Source: an uncultured Alphaproteobacteria bacterium
GTDB lineage: Bacteria > Pseudomonadota > Alphaproteobacteria > UBA7879 > VGCX01
Direction of reading: 5' to 3'
Assembly (NCBI GenBank): GCA_913061155.1
Contig: CAJXSI010000009.1
Location: 1-42,039, forward strand
Length of the DNA stretch: 42,039 nt
Of the stretch, positions 20,334-29,959 are shown one piece after another (the stretch's first letter is position 1; each line of letters opens with the position of its first letter). Below the pieces are notes generated by a model that was not told where the DNA came from, did no database searches, and saw only the letters and a program-made list of their open reading frames with translations. The position numbers and the translations under genes are program-made.

Positions 20334-21134
20334 TTACTTTTTTACTTCTTCTTCAGGAGCTTCCTGGGTTGTGGCAGCTTCCACAACCTTAATTTCTGAT
20401 TCTGGAAGCATTTCCGATTCACCTAAATCAATACCTGAGTGACCCATTTCAGCCTGAAGACCTTCAAGAACAGCCCCCGCAGCCAAACGGCAATATAATT
20501 CGATTGCACGAGACGCATCATCGTTTCCTGGAATTGGAAAATCAATTTTTTGTGGGTTAGAGTTTGTATCAGTAATCCCAATAACTGGAATACCCAATTT
20601 ATTTGCCTCTGTTACAGATAAATCTTCGCGATGTGTATCGATAACAAACAACAAAGACGGACGACCTGTAAGTTCACGAATCCCGCCCAAAGTTAAATCT
20701 AACTTTTTCTTTTCACGTTGAAGGCTAAGTTGTTCCCTTTTTGTTAATCCATCAGACCCTTCGGCTTCAATTTTTTCAAGATTTTCAAGACGTTTGATAG
20801 ACTTTGAAATTGTTGCCCAGTTTGTCAACATACCCCCCAACCAACGATAGTTTACATAGTACTGACCTGTGGATTGTGCAACTTCTGCGATTTTATCTGC
20901 AGCCTGACGTTTTGTTCCAACGAATAAAATACGCCCGCCATTGGCAACTGTATTTTTGATGGCATCCAAAGCTTGTTGAAGCATTGGGACTGTCTGCTGA
21001 AGATCCAAGATATGAACGTTATTACGAACACCAAAGATGTATGGTTCCATTTTTGGGTTCCAACGACGTGGGTGATGACCAAAGTGAACGCCTGCTTCTA
21101 AAAGCTCACGCATAGTAAATTTATTACCTGACAT
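20334..21134 (-). CDS. rpsB: 30S ribosomal protein S2
   Basis: [41 protein letters not shown]; start chosen at [10 protein letters not shown]. Confidence 0.98.
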   Translation of the reverse strand: MSGNKFTMRELLEAGVHFGHHPRRWNPKMEPYIFGVRNNVHILDLQQTVPMLQQALDAIKNTVANGGRILFVGTKRQAADKIAEVAQSTGQYYVNYRWLGGMLTNWATISKSIKRLENLEKIEAEGSDGLTKREQLSLQREKKKLDLTLGGIRELTGRPSLLFVIDTHREDLSVTEANKLGIPVIGITDTNSNPQKIDFPIPGNDDASRAIELYCRLAAGAVLEGLQAEMGHSGIDLGESEMLPESEIKVVEAATTQEAPEEEVKK

Positions 21135-21147
21135 TTTTATTCCTTTT

Positions 21148-21207
21148 CCGGTTAAACCTCCACAGATAGGAATCGCTTTGAACGACACCGGACGGGTATA
21201 AAGACCC
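21148..21207 (-). promoter_or_regulatory. Candidate structured 5' leader of rpsB
   Basis: On the transcribed strand: GGGT-ctttat-ACCC hairpin, then CCGGT...ACCGG enclosing TCGTT-caa-AGCGA, ending just upstream of the rpsB RBS region. Confidence 0.4.
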
Positions 21208-21415
21208 ATTACCTGTGTGAGAATTTAGTACACTATAACCAAACCATTTGGCTACATACTTGATATACAGTCAATACCACTGAATTTCAAGTGTTTTCTT
21301 AGGAAACAATGACTTATTCCCCTCATTCAACAGCCATCTTTTCCGCATATCATTGCAAATACATGGGGTCAACAAACTCTGACTTACGTCACAGACGTAT
21401 AATACCCCCTAAATA

Positions 21416-21442
21416 AAAAGGCACCCAATTAAGGTGCCTTTT
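21416..21442 (-). terminator. Rho-independent terminator downstream of the SEL1 protein gene
   Basis: AAAAGGCACC-caattaa-GGTGCCTTTT perfect 10-bp stem. Confidence 0.85.
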
Positions 21443-21471
21443 AAAATCACATCACAAAACAGATGTATTTT

Positions 21472-22215
21472 TTATTCTTCAGATTCAAGCATGGCAAGAA
21501 ATCCTATCGCATCATTACTTCCTTTTGCCGCAGCAGCACTGGCATAGAAAACGGCCCCATCAAGGTCCACATCCCCGCCTTCACCATTGTACAACATAGC
21601 ACTAAGCAGAGTTTGGGCAGCCGTATTGCCTCTCTCGGCAGCAGCGAGAGCATAAGCACGTGCCATTTCTGGATTACGTGGTCCAGTTATGCCATGGTAT
21701 AATATTTGTGCCACTTGGTTTGTTGCTTCAAGATGTCCTCGTTGTGAAGCCATCCAGAAAGAATTAAGCCCTTCAAAAGGATCTGGATCCCCCCCTTCGC
21801 CTTGACAGTACATTCCACCTAATCTGCATAAAGACTCTGCATGACCCAATTTCCCAGCACGTGCAAAACAATCCCGCGTTTTGGCCAAATCTACCTCTCC
21901 GCCTTCGCCATAACAAAACATCTGTCCCAATTCATATAAAGACTCTGCATGACCCAATTCCCCAGCACGTGTCAAAATAATACGCGCCCTTCCAGGATTT
22001 CCTTCTATCAAACCCAAAGCCCTTTGATATAAATCTTCTGGCGATTCAAAAGAAGCAACACTAATACATGATGCAGCTGATTCACTATCTTCACTATTAC
22101 TTCTAACTCTATTTCCAGCCGCAGAGGGCCCTTCAGGTTCTTGTTCAGCAGCGTTTGTAATTACTGCACTTAAAAATAGTAAGGTTGCACAAACCAATAC
22201 TTGCTTATTCTTCAT
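21472..22215 (-). CDS. Secreted SEL1-repeat (TPR-like) protein
   Basis: Signal peptide MKNKQVLVCATLLFLSAVITNAA; repeats of the type ...AGELGHAESLYELGQMFCYGEGGEVDLAKTRDCFARAGKLGHAESLCRLGGMYCQGEGG. Start placed at MKNKQ. Confidence 0.88.
   Translation of the reverse strand: MKNKQVLVCATLLFLSAVITNAAEQEPEGPSAAGNRVRSNSEDSESAASCISVASFESPEDLYQRALGLIEGNPGRARIILTRAGELGHAESLYELGQMFCYGEGGEVDLAKTRDCFARAGKLGHAESLCRLGGMYCQGEGGDPDPFEGLNSFWMASQRGHLEATNQVAQILYHGITGPRNPEMARAYALAAAERGNTAAQTLLSAMLYNGEGGDVDLDGAVFYASAAAAKGSNDAIGFLAMLESEE
21831..21971. repeat. Two near-identical copies of part of a SEL1 unit, offset by 108 bp
   Basis: ATAAAGACTCTGCATGACCCAATTtCCCAGCACGTG near 21829-21864 and ATAAAGACTCTGCATGACCCAATTcCCCAGCACGTG near 21937-21971. 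Confidence 0.85.
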
Positions 22216-22298
22216 CTTACATCTCATCCTTATGTTATTTATAATATACAATTAGAAAAAACATATAAAAACGAAGTATTAAGAATTCAATAGAAAGT

Positions 22299-22314
22299 GA
22301 TTGATTGATTGATT
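22299..22314. repeat. Tetranucleotide repeat (GATT)x4
   Basis: gattgattgattgatt read directly, upstream of the SEL1 gene. Confidence 0.9.
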
Positions 22315-22530
22315 TATGTATTTATTTATTACTTAAAAACGAACAAGACATTTAACGGCTTTACATCTATTTTTATTTCATAATTTTTGAAAAATAAGCC
22401 GGATATATTTTTTATGAATCTTCCTGGCAAGGTGGGCTGTATTAGACTGAATGAAAACAATAAGGAAACAAGGGAGGGGGGGGGTATGTGAATTACGTCA
22501 CGCCCCCTCTCTCTATTAAAACTTTAAAAC

Positions 22531-23556
22531 TTACAAACCTTTAATTTTTGTCGTTAAGAAATATTTACCCGAACGCACCACCCCTATTTCCTCAAGAAAA
22601 AAGGAAACTGCTGTATATTTAGGGTTTGAATATTGATCGGTTTTTGTTCTTTTTAAACTTACGGCATTGGTAATTTCCAGAGCTTCTTGTTCTGGAATAC
22701 CCGTTACGATCATTTTGGGAAATTCTTTTCCTTCATAGACCTTGTCATAGACGTCAATACATTTTTGAACTTGTTTTGCCAAATCCCCTTGGCATACTTG
22801 CTTACACATCACACCATGAATGGCGCCACGCTCACAAAGTTTTGGCTGGCACTGCTTTTTACATAAATTTGGCTTAACATCCTTGCATTGACGGACAACT
22901 GTTTTTGTTGCCGCTGTTCTGCTATTCCCCCCAATTGCCTTATTAAAAGATTTTGTCACGCTGTCTCGTATAGATCCAATATATTCTTCATACTGAACCC
23001 AATTATCAGGTTTCAAATAATCTTCGCAAGCCTTAACTGTGAAAAATAAACCAAGAGAAGCATAATACCGCTTTAAATTACGTTCAATAAGCTGGCTATT
23101 ATAATGCTCTGTTTCCGTTATTATAGAATCATAATAACCCCAGAATACATTATACATGAAATCATTATAGTTATTTAAAAAGTCAAGTTCTGGATATGCG
23201 TCAGCTGGCAATATTGTTGCAAGAAAATCCCCCAAATTTTTATTAGAGGTAGATGTTCTATATTTTGTTATCTGATCCCGTACTTGAGTGATTTCATTGC
23301 GATATTTTTTAATAAAATCTTGGATGGCTTCTTGTTTTGTTTTTGTTATTTTAACAGGATTATTTTTTGATACTCCCTGCCCTGCCTTTATAGCGGCCCT
23401 GATTTCAGTGCTTTTTACCTGAAATTTTGATCCTAATGCATCATTAACTTGACCAAAATTTATGGTCTGGGGAGCTATATAAGCATCAGGATGCAAGGTT
23501 GCAGACATAGATTGAACACAGAAGGTCGTAAAAAGTAGCAAAAAAAATTTAGTCAT
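22531..23556 (-). CDS. Secreted Cys-rich protein of unknown function
   Basis: 341-aa ORF with signal peptide MTKFFLLLFTTFCVQSMSA; Cys cluster QCKDVKPNLCKKQCQPKLCERGAIHGVMCKQVCQGDLAKQVQKC; no family recognised. Confidence 0.75.
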   Translation of the reverse strand: MTKFFLLLFTTFCVQSMSATLHPDAYIAPQTINFGQVNDALGSKFQVKSTEIRAAIKAGQGVSKNNPVKITKTKQEAIQDFIKKYRNEITQVRDQITKYRTSTSNKNLGDFLATILPADAYPELDFLNNYNDFMYNVFWGYYDSIITETEHYNSQLIERNLKRYYASLGLFFTVKACEDYLKPDNWVQYEEYIGSIRDSVTKSFNKAIGGNSRTAATKTVVRQCKDVKPNLCKKQCQPKLCERGAIHGVMCKQVCQGDLAKQVQKCIDVYDKVYEGKEFPKMIVTGIPEQEALEITNAVSLKRTKTDQYSNPKYTAVSFFLEEIGVVRSGKYFLTTKIKGL

Positions 23557-23605
23557 TTATTTCTCCCATAGGTTCAGCGTACCTGCTCCAAACAAAAAAA
23601 TCAAT

Positions 23606-23630
23606 AGTCATGCTGCAGCATGACTTTTTT
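23606..23630 (+). terminator. Perfect 20-bp palindrome followed by T-run; terminator-like
   Basis: AGTCATGCTG|CAGCATGACT then TTTTT; can fold as 8-bp stem with TGCA loop. Confidence 0.55.
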
Positions 23631-23781
23631 ACCCTGGACACATAAAGACCTAATTAACATAATATTTTATTTAATTATCAGGACATTATTTAGATATAAT
23701 TATATATGAAAGGTGAAATTTTCGTTGACGGAGCCCGTATGTTATGTAATAAGAAGTTTACATGGACTTGTTGAACGATGA

Positions 23782-23874
23782 AATTTTTGTGGCAAGTTTT
23801 AGGAAAAGTGAAATTGAAAAGCGCAGTGTACTTGATGTACATAAGCATCGCAAATAAGCTTTAACGACAAAATT
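23782..23874. repeat. Imperfect palindromic element (GTAC-type stem, 5-nt loop)
   Basis: Inner TGTAC-ttgat-GTACA (23827-23841) with outer AATTTTTGT / ACAAAATT arms. Confidence 0.45.
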
Positions 23875-23911
23875 GTCCAAAAAGTACATCTTGCAATAGT
23901 CCAATTGCCTG

Positions 23912-23999
23912 TGCCCCTGTGGTGGAATCGGTAGACGCGGCAGACTCAAAATCTGTTGTCCTTTGGGACGTGGGAGTTCGAGTCTCCCTGGGGGCACCA
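23912..23999 (+). tRNA. tRNA-Leu(CAA), CCA encoded
   Basis: GCCCCTGTGGTGGAATCGGTAGACGCGGCAGACTCAAAATCTGTTG...GTTCGAGTCTCCCTGGGGGCACCA; anticodon stem GCAGA/TCTGT with loop CTCAAAA; long variable arm. Confidence 0.95.
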
Positions 24000-24019
24000 C
24001 CTTTCAATTATGACCAAAC

Positions 24020-24889
24020 TCAATCAATCAACATCAAGCTGAATAGTGCAAACAGATACAGAATGGAAAAACCAAAGGTTTTGCGTCCATACTTCTGAAG
24101 ATCTTGTTTCATTTTCACAGCAAAGTAAAGAAAACCCCCACCAAGAATCAATGACAGGATTAAGTAGCCAATTCCGGCATATCCCATAAAATACGGAACA
24201 AGAGAAGACGCAATCGTTAAAATAATATAAAAAATAATCGACCTAACGGTGGCAGCATCGCCTTTTACATTCGGCAACATTGGGAATTTTGCTTGCTTAT
24301 AATCTTCTTTCCGCAAAATGGCCAGCGCCCAAAAATGTGGGGGGGTCCATAAAAAAATAATTAAAAACATTATAACTGGATACCAGGAAAATTGGGGGGA
24401 CACCGCTGCCCACCCTATGACCGGGGGCAAAGCACCCGACGCACCGCCAATTACAATATTTTGTGGTGTTCGTGGCTTTAGCCAAATAGTATAGATAACA
24501 ATGTAAAAGAAAATTGATAAAAATAGCCAAAAGGCCGCCCACCAATTGGTTGCCGTCCCTAAAAACAATACCCCAACAGCAGATAAGATCACCCCCAATG
24601 CCAAAGCATTATGTTCAGATATACGACCGCATGGAATGGGGCGCCCCTGGGTGCGCTTCATTAATTTATCTGTATGACGTTCATACCACATGTTCAAAGA
24701 ACCGGCCCCGCCAGCCCCGATGGCAATGGAAAGAATGGCGGCAAAAAGTTCAACGAAATGAATCGTTCCTGGCGCAATAACGGCCGCAATAAAAGAAGTA
24801 AAAATGGCAAGGGACATAACACTTGGCTTTAATATCGTCCAAAAATCCTTAAAAGAAGATTCCCTGTTTAATTCTGGAATAATAACCAC
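24020..24889 (-). CDS. ctaB: Protoheme IX farnesyltransferase (heme O synthase)
   Basis: LNMWYERHTDKLMKRTQGRPIP, GGASGALPPVIGWAAV, WTPPHFWALAI. Confidence 0.95.
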   Translation of the reverse strand: MVIIPELNRESSFKDFWTILKPSVMSLAIFTSFIAAVIAPGTIHFVELFAAILSIAIGAGGAGSLNMWYERHTDKLMKRTQGRPIPCGRISEHNALALGVILSAVGVLFLGTATNWWAAFWLFLSIFFYIVIYTIWLKPRTPQNIVIGGASGALPPVIGWAAVSPQFSWYPVIMFLIIFLWTPPHFWALAILRKEDYKQAKFPMLPNVKGDAATVRSIIFYIILTIASSLVPYFMGYAGIGYLILSLILGGGFLYFAVKMKQDLQKYGRKTFGFSILYLFALFSLMLID

Positions 24890-24897
24890 AAAAACCC

Positions 24898-26466
24898 CTA
24901 TTTAATTTTTGGAAGTTTATCAAAACAATGATACGGCGGCGGCGATGATACAGTCCATTCCAACGTTATGGCGCCAACCCCCCAAGGGTTGTCAGGACAT
25001 TTCTTACCATGACGGAAAGTTGCATAAACAACGTAAAGAAAAAACAACGTTCCAAACCCTGTCAAAAACCCGCCAATTGATACAACAAAGTTCCACCCTG
25101 AAAATGCCTCTGGGTAATCGGGAATACGCCTTGGCATGCCAGCCAGACCTAAGAAATGCATGGGGAAGAAAAGAAAGTTAACCCCCACAAACGTCATCCA
25201 AAAATGTATTTTACCTAAGACTTCTGGATATTGACGTCCAGACATTTTTCCAATCCAATAATAAAAACCAGCAAAAATCCCAAAGACTGCCCCCATTGAT
25301 AAAACATAGTGAAAGTGCGCAACCACATAATAAGTATCATGCATCAAAACATCCAGCCCCCCATTGGCCAAGATAATGCCTGTCAATCCACCCATCATGA
25401 AAACAATCAAAAACCCTACGGCAAAAAGCATGGGTGTCGGAAACTTAAGGGACCCCCCCCACATGGTTGCAATCCAACTAAAGATTTTGATGCCCGTTGG
25501 CACAGCAATCACCATTGTTGCAGCTGTAAAATAGGCATTGGTATCAACATCCAGCCCAACTGTAAACATGTGATGTGCCCAAACCAAAAGACCCACAACC
25601 CCAATGGCCACCATCGCATAAACCATGGCAAGATACCCAAAAATGGGTTTTCTGGAAAAGGTGGAAATAATATGACTGATAATACCAAAGGCCGGTAAAA
25701 TCATAATATAAACCTCAGGATGTCCAAAGAACCAGAATAAATGCTGCCACAAAACAGGGTCGCCGCCACCTGCAGGATCAAAGAAATGGGTACCAAACCC
25801 ACGGTCAGTAATTAACATCGTAATCCCCCCTGCCAAGACAGGAACAGTCAAAAGCAACAAGAAAGATGTCACCAGCATGGCCCAGGCAAACAAAGGCATT
25901 TTATGAAATTTCATCCCAGGCGCGCGCATATTAAAAATTGTAACGATAAAGTTAATCGCCCCTAGAATGGACGAAGCCCCCGCAATGTGTAAACCAAACA
26001 GCATAAAATCAACAGCAATCCCTTGATGGCCGTATTCACGTCCGCTTAAGGGTGGGTACATTGTCCACCCTGTTCCTGGCCCCGTCCCCGAAAAAACGGC
26101 CAAAACCAACATAATTGTTGCTGGAACCAATAGCCAAAAGCTGACGTTGTTTAAACGAGGGAAAGCCATGTCCGGCGCCCCAATCATTAAAGGGACAAAC
26201 CAGTTTCCAAAACCGCCAATCAAGGCAGGCATCACCATAAAGAAAACCATTACCAAGCCATGCATTGTAACAATGACATTGTATAATTGGTGATCATTTC
26301 CCAAAAAAGCATTGCCTGGGGTAATGAGCTTCATTCGAATCAGCATAGATAACAATCCGCCAATAACCCCCGCTGTACCAGCAAACCACAGATAAAGTGT
26401 CCCTATATCTTTATGATTTGTTGATAACAACCAACGACGCCAACCCTTTGGTGTATGCGATGCCAT
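24898..26466 (-). CDS. ctaD: Cytochrome c oxidase subunit I
   Basis: [65 protein letters not shown]. Confidence 0.98.
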   Translation of the reverse strand: MASHTPKGWRRWLLSTNHKDIGTLYLWFAGTAGVIGGLLSMLIRMKLITPGNAFLGNDHQLYNVIVTMHGLVMVFFMVMPALIGGFGNWFVPLMIGAPDMAFPRLNNVSFWLLVPATIMLVLAVFSGTGPGTGWTMYPPLSGREYGHQGIAVDFMLFGLHIAGASSILGAINFIVTIFNMRAPGMKFHKMPLFAWAMLVTSFLLLLTVPVLAGGITMLITDRGFGTHFFDPAGGGDPVLWQHLFWFFGHPEVYIMILPAFGIISHIISTFSRKPIFGYLAMVYAMVAIGVVGLLVWAHHMFTVGLDVDTNAYFTAATMVIAVPTGIKIFSWIATMWGGSLKFPTPMLFAVGFLIVFMMGGLTGIILANGGLDVLMHDTYYVVAHFHYVLSMGAVFGIFAGFYYWIGKMSGRQYPEVLGKIHFWMTFVGVNFLFFPMHFLGLAGMPRRIPDYPEAFSGWNFVVSIGGFLTGFGTLFFLYVVYATFRHGKKCPDNPWGVGAITLEWTVSSPPPYHCFDKLPKIK

Positions 26467-26470
26467 TATT

Positions 26471-27252
26471 TTATCCCCACTTTTCTTGTGATTTTTTTAC
26501 CCATTGATCAAAGGCATTTTGTGAAACAACTTTAACAGCAATCGGCATAAACCCATGCTGTGGCCCACAAAGTTCTGAACATTGACCATGAAACATACCT
26601 TCTTTTTCTGCCCGGAACCAAGTTTCATTCATGCGCCCTGGCACCACATCTTTTTTCACACCAAATGAAGGGACAGCCCAACTGTGAATGACATCTTCCG
26701 ATGTTCCAATAATGCGAATATTTTTATTAACAGGCACAACGACAGGATTATCAACGGATAACAACCTTGGCTGACCCGGTTGCAATTGTTCATCTGGAAT
26801 TATATAGCTATCGAATCCAAAATCCCCATGATCTGGGTATTCATAACTCCAGTACCATTGATGGCCAACAACCTTGACCGTCATATCGACAGGCGGCACC
26901 CTGTCCATAAAATAAATTAATTTAAAAGTTGGGATGGCAAGGACAAGTAAAATTAAAATAGGAACGGTTGTCCAAATAATTTCCAAAGTTGTGTTGTGGG
27001 AAAATGTTGCTGGCTTTGGGTTTTTAGATTCCCTAAATCGCCACACAGAATATAAAATCAATCCAATGACGCCCCCGCCTATGCAAAGAACAAGAAGCAT
27101 CACCATATCATGCACTTCTGTTATTTGACGCATAACAGGGGTGGCGGCACCCTGAAAGCCCGTCTGCCATTTTTGGGGCTGCCCATCAGCTGCCAAACAT
27201 GTTTGGGATATAAATAAGAAAATTGATTGTAAAAGTAATTTTATTTTCATGA
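26471..27252 (-). CDS. ctaC: Cytochrome c oxidase subunit II
   Basis: [58 protein letters not shown] CuA motif. Start moved to MKIKLLLQS, which begins the signal peptide. Confidence 0.95.
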
Positions 27253-27311
27253 TCTTTGTTATCATAGAAGTCTTTAAAAAATTATGCAAGACCCTCCAGG
27301 TGCCAATAAAT

Positions 27312-27340
27312 AAAAAAACCGGGGTACATAACCCCGGCTT
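27312..27340 (-). terminator. Rho-independent terminator downstream of the small lipoprotein gene
   Basis: CCGGGGT-acata-ACCCCGG with seven A on the + strand (T-run on the - strand). Confidence 0.85.
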
Positions 27341-27363
27341 TAAGAAACGATAACCAGCAATGA

Positions 27364-27564
27364 CTATGCGTTGGTTGATTCGTCGTTTGAACAAACACAG
27401 TGTCCAGCAACACTTGATGCTGTAACAGCCATTGATTGTCCAACGCGGTTACATTGTGTGCGGCATTCTTGCATCATGCTATTGCTGCCACTATTTGATG
27501 ATTCACATGCTGTTAATCCGGATACCAAAAGTACGCCAGCTAAAATTGCAACTAATTTATTCAT
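27364..27564 (-). CDS. Small Cys-rich lipoprotein (66 aa)
   Basis: MNKLVAILAGVLLVSGLTAC lipobox, followed by ECRTQCNRV...GHCVCSND; own terminator and upstream AGGAGGAAT-like RBS. Confidence 0.7.
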   Translation of the reverse strand: MNKLVAILAGVLLVSGLTACESSNSGSNSMMQECRTQCNRVGQSMAVTASSVAGHCVCSNDESTNA

Positions 27565-27795
27565 TATATTATTCCTCCTAAGGGTCTGTTAAATCTATAT
27601 AGTCCAAATATCACACGGGTTTTCGATTCTCGTCAACTGCTATGGGGCAAATTTAACCTTAAGATGTATTTTTGCAACACAGCCTTCCCTGTTCTTTTAA
27701 GACTCGTTAATACTATAAAAGATATTTTAATGATTACAACTACCTTTTTTATTTTTTATTCAATGCGATTGCCGTGTTATAGTAAAGTGATGACT

Positions 27796-28299
27796 ATGAA
27801 TGGCACTAAACGTATTATAGGCCTTGATCCTGGACTTAGGAATACCGGGTGGGGCGTGATTGATGTAACCGGAAACCGATTGCAATATGTTGCGCATGGC
27901 ACAGCCATATCTGACAGTAAAACAGATCTGGCAACAAGATTAAGCGATATCTATAACAAACTTATAGAAGTCATTGATGAATATCAACCTGACGAAGCCG
28001 GCATTGAAGAAGTTTTCGTCAACAAAAACCCTGGGTCAACTTTGAAATTGGGCATGGCCCGTGGGGTGGTTCTTTTAGCACCCAAAACACGGGGCCTTAT
28101 CATTGGGGAATATTCAGCGAATAAAGTCAAAAAATCTGTTGTTGGGGCCGGCCATGCGGGAAAAGACCAAGTGGAAATAATGGTAAAAACATTGCTTCCT
28201 GGCTGTCAAAACGCTACAAAAGATGCAGCAGATGCTTTGGCTGTGGCCATATGTCATTCGCACCACAGCACGATTCAAAAAATATGGGCAAAATTATGA
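27796..28299 (+). CDS. ruvC: Crossover junction endodeoxyribonuclease RuvC
   Basis: RIIGLDPGLRNTGWGVID, GIEEVFVNKNPGSTLKLGMARGV. Start placed at MNGTKR. Confidence 0.96.
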   Translation: MNGTKRIIGLDPGLRNTGWGVIDVTGNRLQYVAHGTAISDSKTDLATRLSDIYNKLIEVIDEYQPDEAGIEEVFVNKNPGSTLKLGMARGVVLLAPKTRGLIIGEYSANKVKKSVVGAGHAGKDQVEIMVKTLLPGCQNATKDAADALAVAICHSHHSTIQKIWAKL

Positions 28300-28922
28300 T
28301 CGCAAAATTAACTGGACTTGTTGATACTGTAAACGAAACAACCTTAATACTGGACGTTAATGGGGTTGGATATTTATTAAGTTGTGGCCGACAAACACTT
28401 TCAAATTTACCACCCAAAGGGGGGAAAACTGTTTTATACGTGGAAACATTAATGAAGGCCGAACAATTAACTTTGTACGGGTTTGGATCAAACCAAGAAA
28501 AAGGATGCTTCAACACCTTAATGACCGTACAGGGCGTTGGGGGTCGCATGGCCTTGGCTGTTTTATCTGCCTTAACCCCTGATAAACTATTTCAAGCCAT
28601 CAGTACGCAAGAACCAACACTATTAACGCAAGCCGATGGTGTCGGGCCCAAACTTGCCAATCGTATTGTACGTGAATTAAAAGACAAAGCTGGGGGGTTA
28701 TTAAGTTCAGATAACCTTGTAACATCCATTGAACATACCGCACATCAAACCAATGCTGCCCACAGTTCCGAAGCCGTATCTGCGTTATTAAATCTAGGCT
28801 ATCGCCGGGCAGAAGCCATCGAAGCCGTTGCAAAAGCCCAGATGGACGCTGGCGAAGGGGCCACACTTAATACCATTATTCCCCTTGCCCTGAAAAAACT
28901 TGCGCAAGGAGGTGTTAAATGA
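28296..28922 (+). CDS. ruvA: Holliday junction DNA helicase subunit RuvA
   Basis: [62 protein letters not shown]. Confidence 0.96.
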   Translation: MIAKLTGLVDTVNETTLILDVNGVGYLLSCGRQTLSNLPPKGGKTVLYVETLMKAEQLTLYGFGSNQEKGCFNTLMTVQGVGGRMALAVLSALTPDKLFQAISTQEPTLLTQADGVGPKLANRIVRELKDKAGGLLSSDNLVTSIEHTAHQTNAAHSSEAVSALLNLGYRRAEAIEAVAKAQMDAGEGATLNTIIPLALKKLAQGGVK

Positions 28923-29959
28923 ATCGTATTGTATCCCCTGAGCCTCAAGAAAATGATATCAATCAAGTTGATAGGGCGTTACGCCCTGAAAAGTTAGAGG
29001 ATTTCACAGGTCAGCCCCATGCCTGCCGCAACTTAAAAACATTTATTCAAGCTGCCCAACAAAGGAAAGAGGCCTTGGATCATGTTCTTTTATTTGGCCC
29101 TCCAGGCCTTGGAAAGACAACCCTTTCCCATATTATTGCAAAAGAAATGGGGGTTGGATTTCGGGCAACTTCTGGCCCTGTTATCACAAAAGCAGGTGAT
29201 TTGGCGGCCTTGTTAACAAACCTGCAATCCAACGACGTTTTGTTTATTGATGAAATTCATCGCCTTTCCCCAGTGGTTGAAGAAATTTTATACCCCGCCA
29301 TGGAAGATTTCAAATTAGATTTAATTATTGGTGAAGGCCCCGCAGCCCGGTCTGTTCAAATTGATCTGCCCCCCTTTACATTGATTGGGGCCACTACACG
29401 CTCTGGCTTAATTACCCGTCCTTTGCGTGAACGCTTTGGCATTCCTGTCGCGATGAAGTTTTATGAAGTTAAAGACTTGGAAAAAATCATTCACCGCGCT
29501 GCCGATAAATTAGGTATTCAAATGAATGAAGATGGTGCCCACGAAATTGGCCGCAGGTCCCGGGGAACCCCCCGTATTGCCATGCGGTTACTAAGACGTG
29601 TTCGCGATATCGCCAGTGTTGCAGGCCACCCTGTCATTGACAAAAAGATTGCTGACACGGCCCTGCAACAACTTGAAGTTGATAATTCAGGATTGGATGC
29701 AATGGACCGAAACTATTTAACAGCCATTGCTGAAAATTATGGTGGCGGCCCCGTTGGCGTTGATACAATGGCGGCCGTTTTGTCTGAACAGCGCGATGTG
29801 ATTGAGGAAGTAATTGAACCCTATTTAATCCAACAAGGGTTTATTCAACGCACCCCAAGGGGACGGGTTTTAACAAAAATAGCGTACACTTATTTAGGAT
29901 TAAAACCCCCAGCAGAAATTGACTCAACTAACTTGACCAGGGATGAATCAAATGAATAA
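28919..29959 (+). CDS. ruvB: Holliday junction DNA helicase RuvB
   Basis: [64 protein letters not shown]. Confidence 0.98.
   Translation: MNRIVSPEPQENDINQVDRALRPEKLEDFTGQPHACRNLKTFIQAAQQRKEALDHVLLFGPPGLGKTTLSHIIAKEMGVGFRATSGPVITKAGDLAALLTNLQSNDVLFIDEIHRLSPVVEEILYPAMEDFKLDLIIGEGPAARSVQIDLPPFTLIGATTRSGLITRPLRERFGIPVAMKFYEVKDLEKIIHRAADKLGIQMNEDGAHEIGRRSRGTPRIAMRLLRRVRDIASVAGHPVIDKKIADTALQQLEVDNSGLDAMDRNYLTAIAENYGGGPVGVDTMAAVLSEQRDVIEEVIEPYLIQQGFIQRTPRGRVLTKIAYTYLGLKPPAEIDSTNLTRDESNE

Noticed and set aside
21829-21971. Possible CRISPR-like direct repeats
   Set aside because: There are only two copies, in frame inside a SEL1 coding sequence with 108-bp periodicity matching the protein repeat.
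23758-24000. 80-aa minus-strand ORF (MVPPGRLELPRPKGQQILSLPRLPIPPQGHRQ...)
   Set aside because: It is the antisense translation of tRNA-Leu, a well-known spurious ORF type.
25453-25460. C8 run in ctaD as a phase-variation tract
   Set aside because: It is short and encodes a conserved Trp-Gly-Gly in an essential oxidase subunit; weaker than the lpxI tract.
25309-25698. His/Cys-rich 129-aa plus-strand ORF that resembles a metal-binding protein
   Set aside because: It is fully antisense to the conserved ctaD; the His content reflects the reverse complement of ATG/GTG-rich codons.
26471-27394. N-terminal extension of CtaC into the terminator region
   Set aside because: The extension crosses a strong rho-independent terminator hairpin at 27312-27340; the signal peptide starts at 27252.
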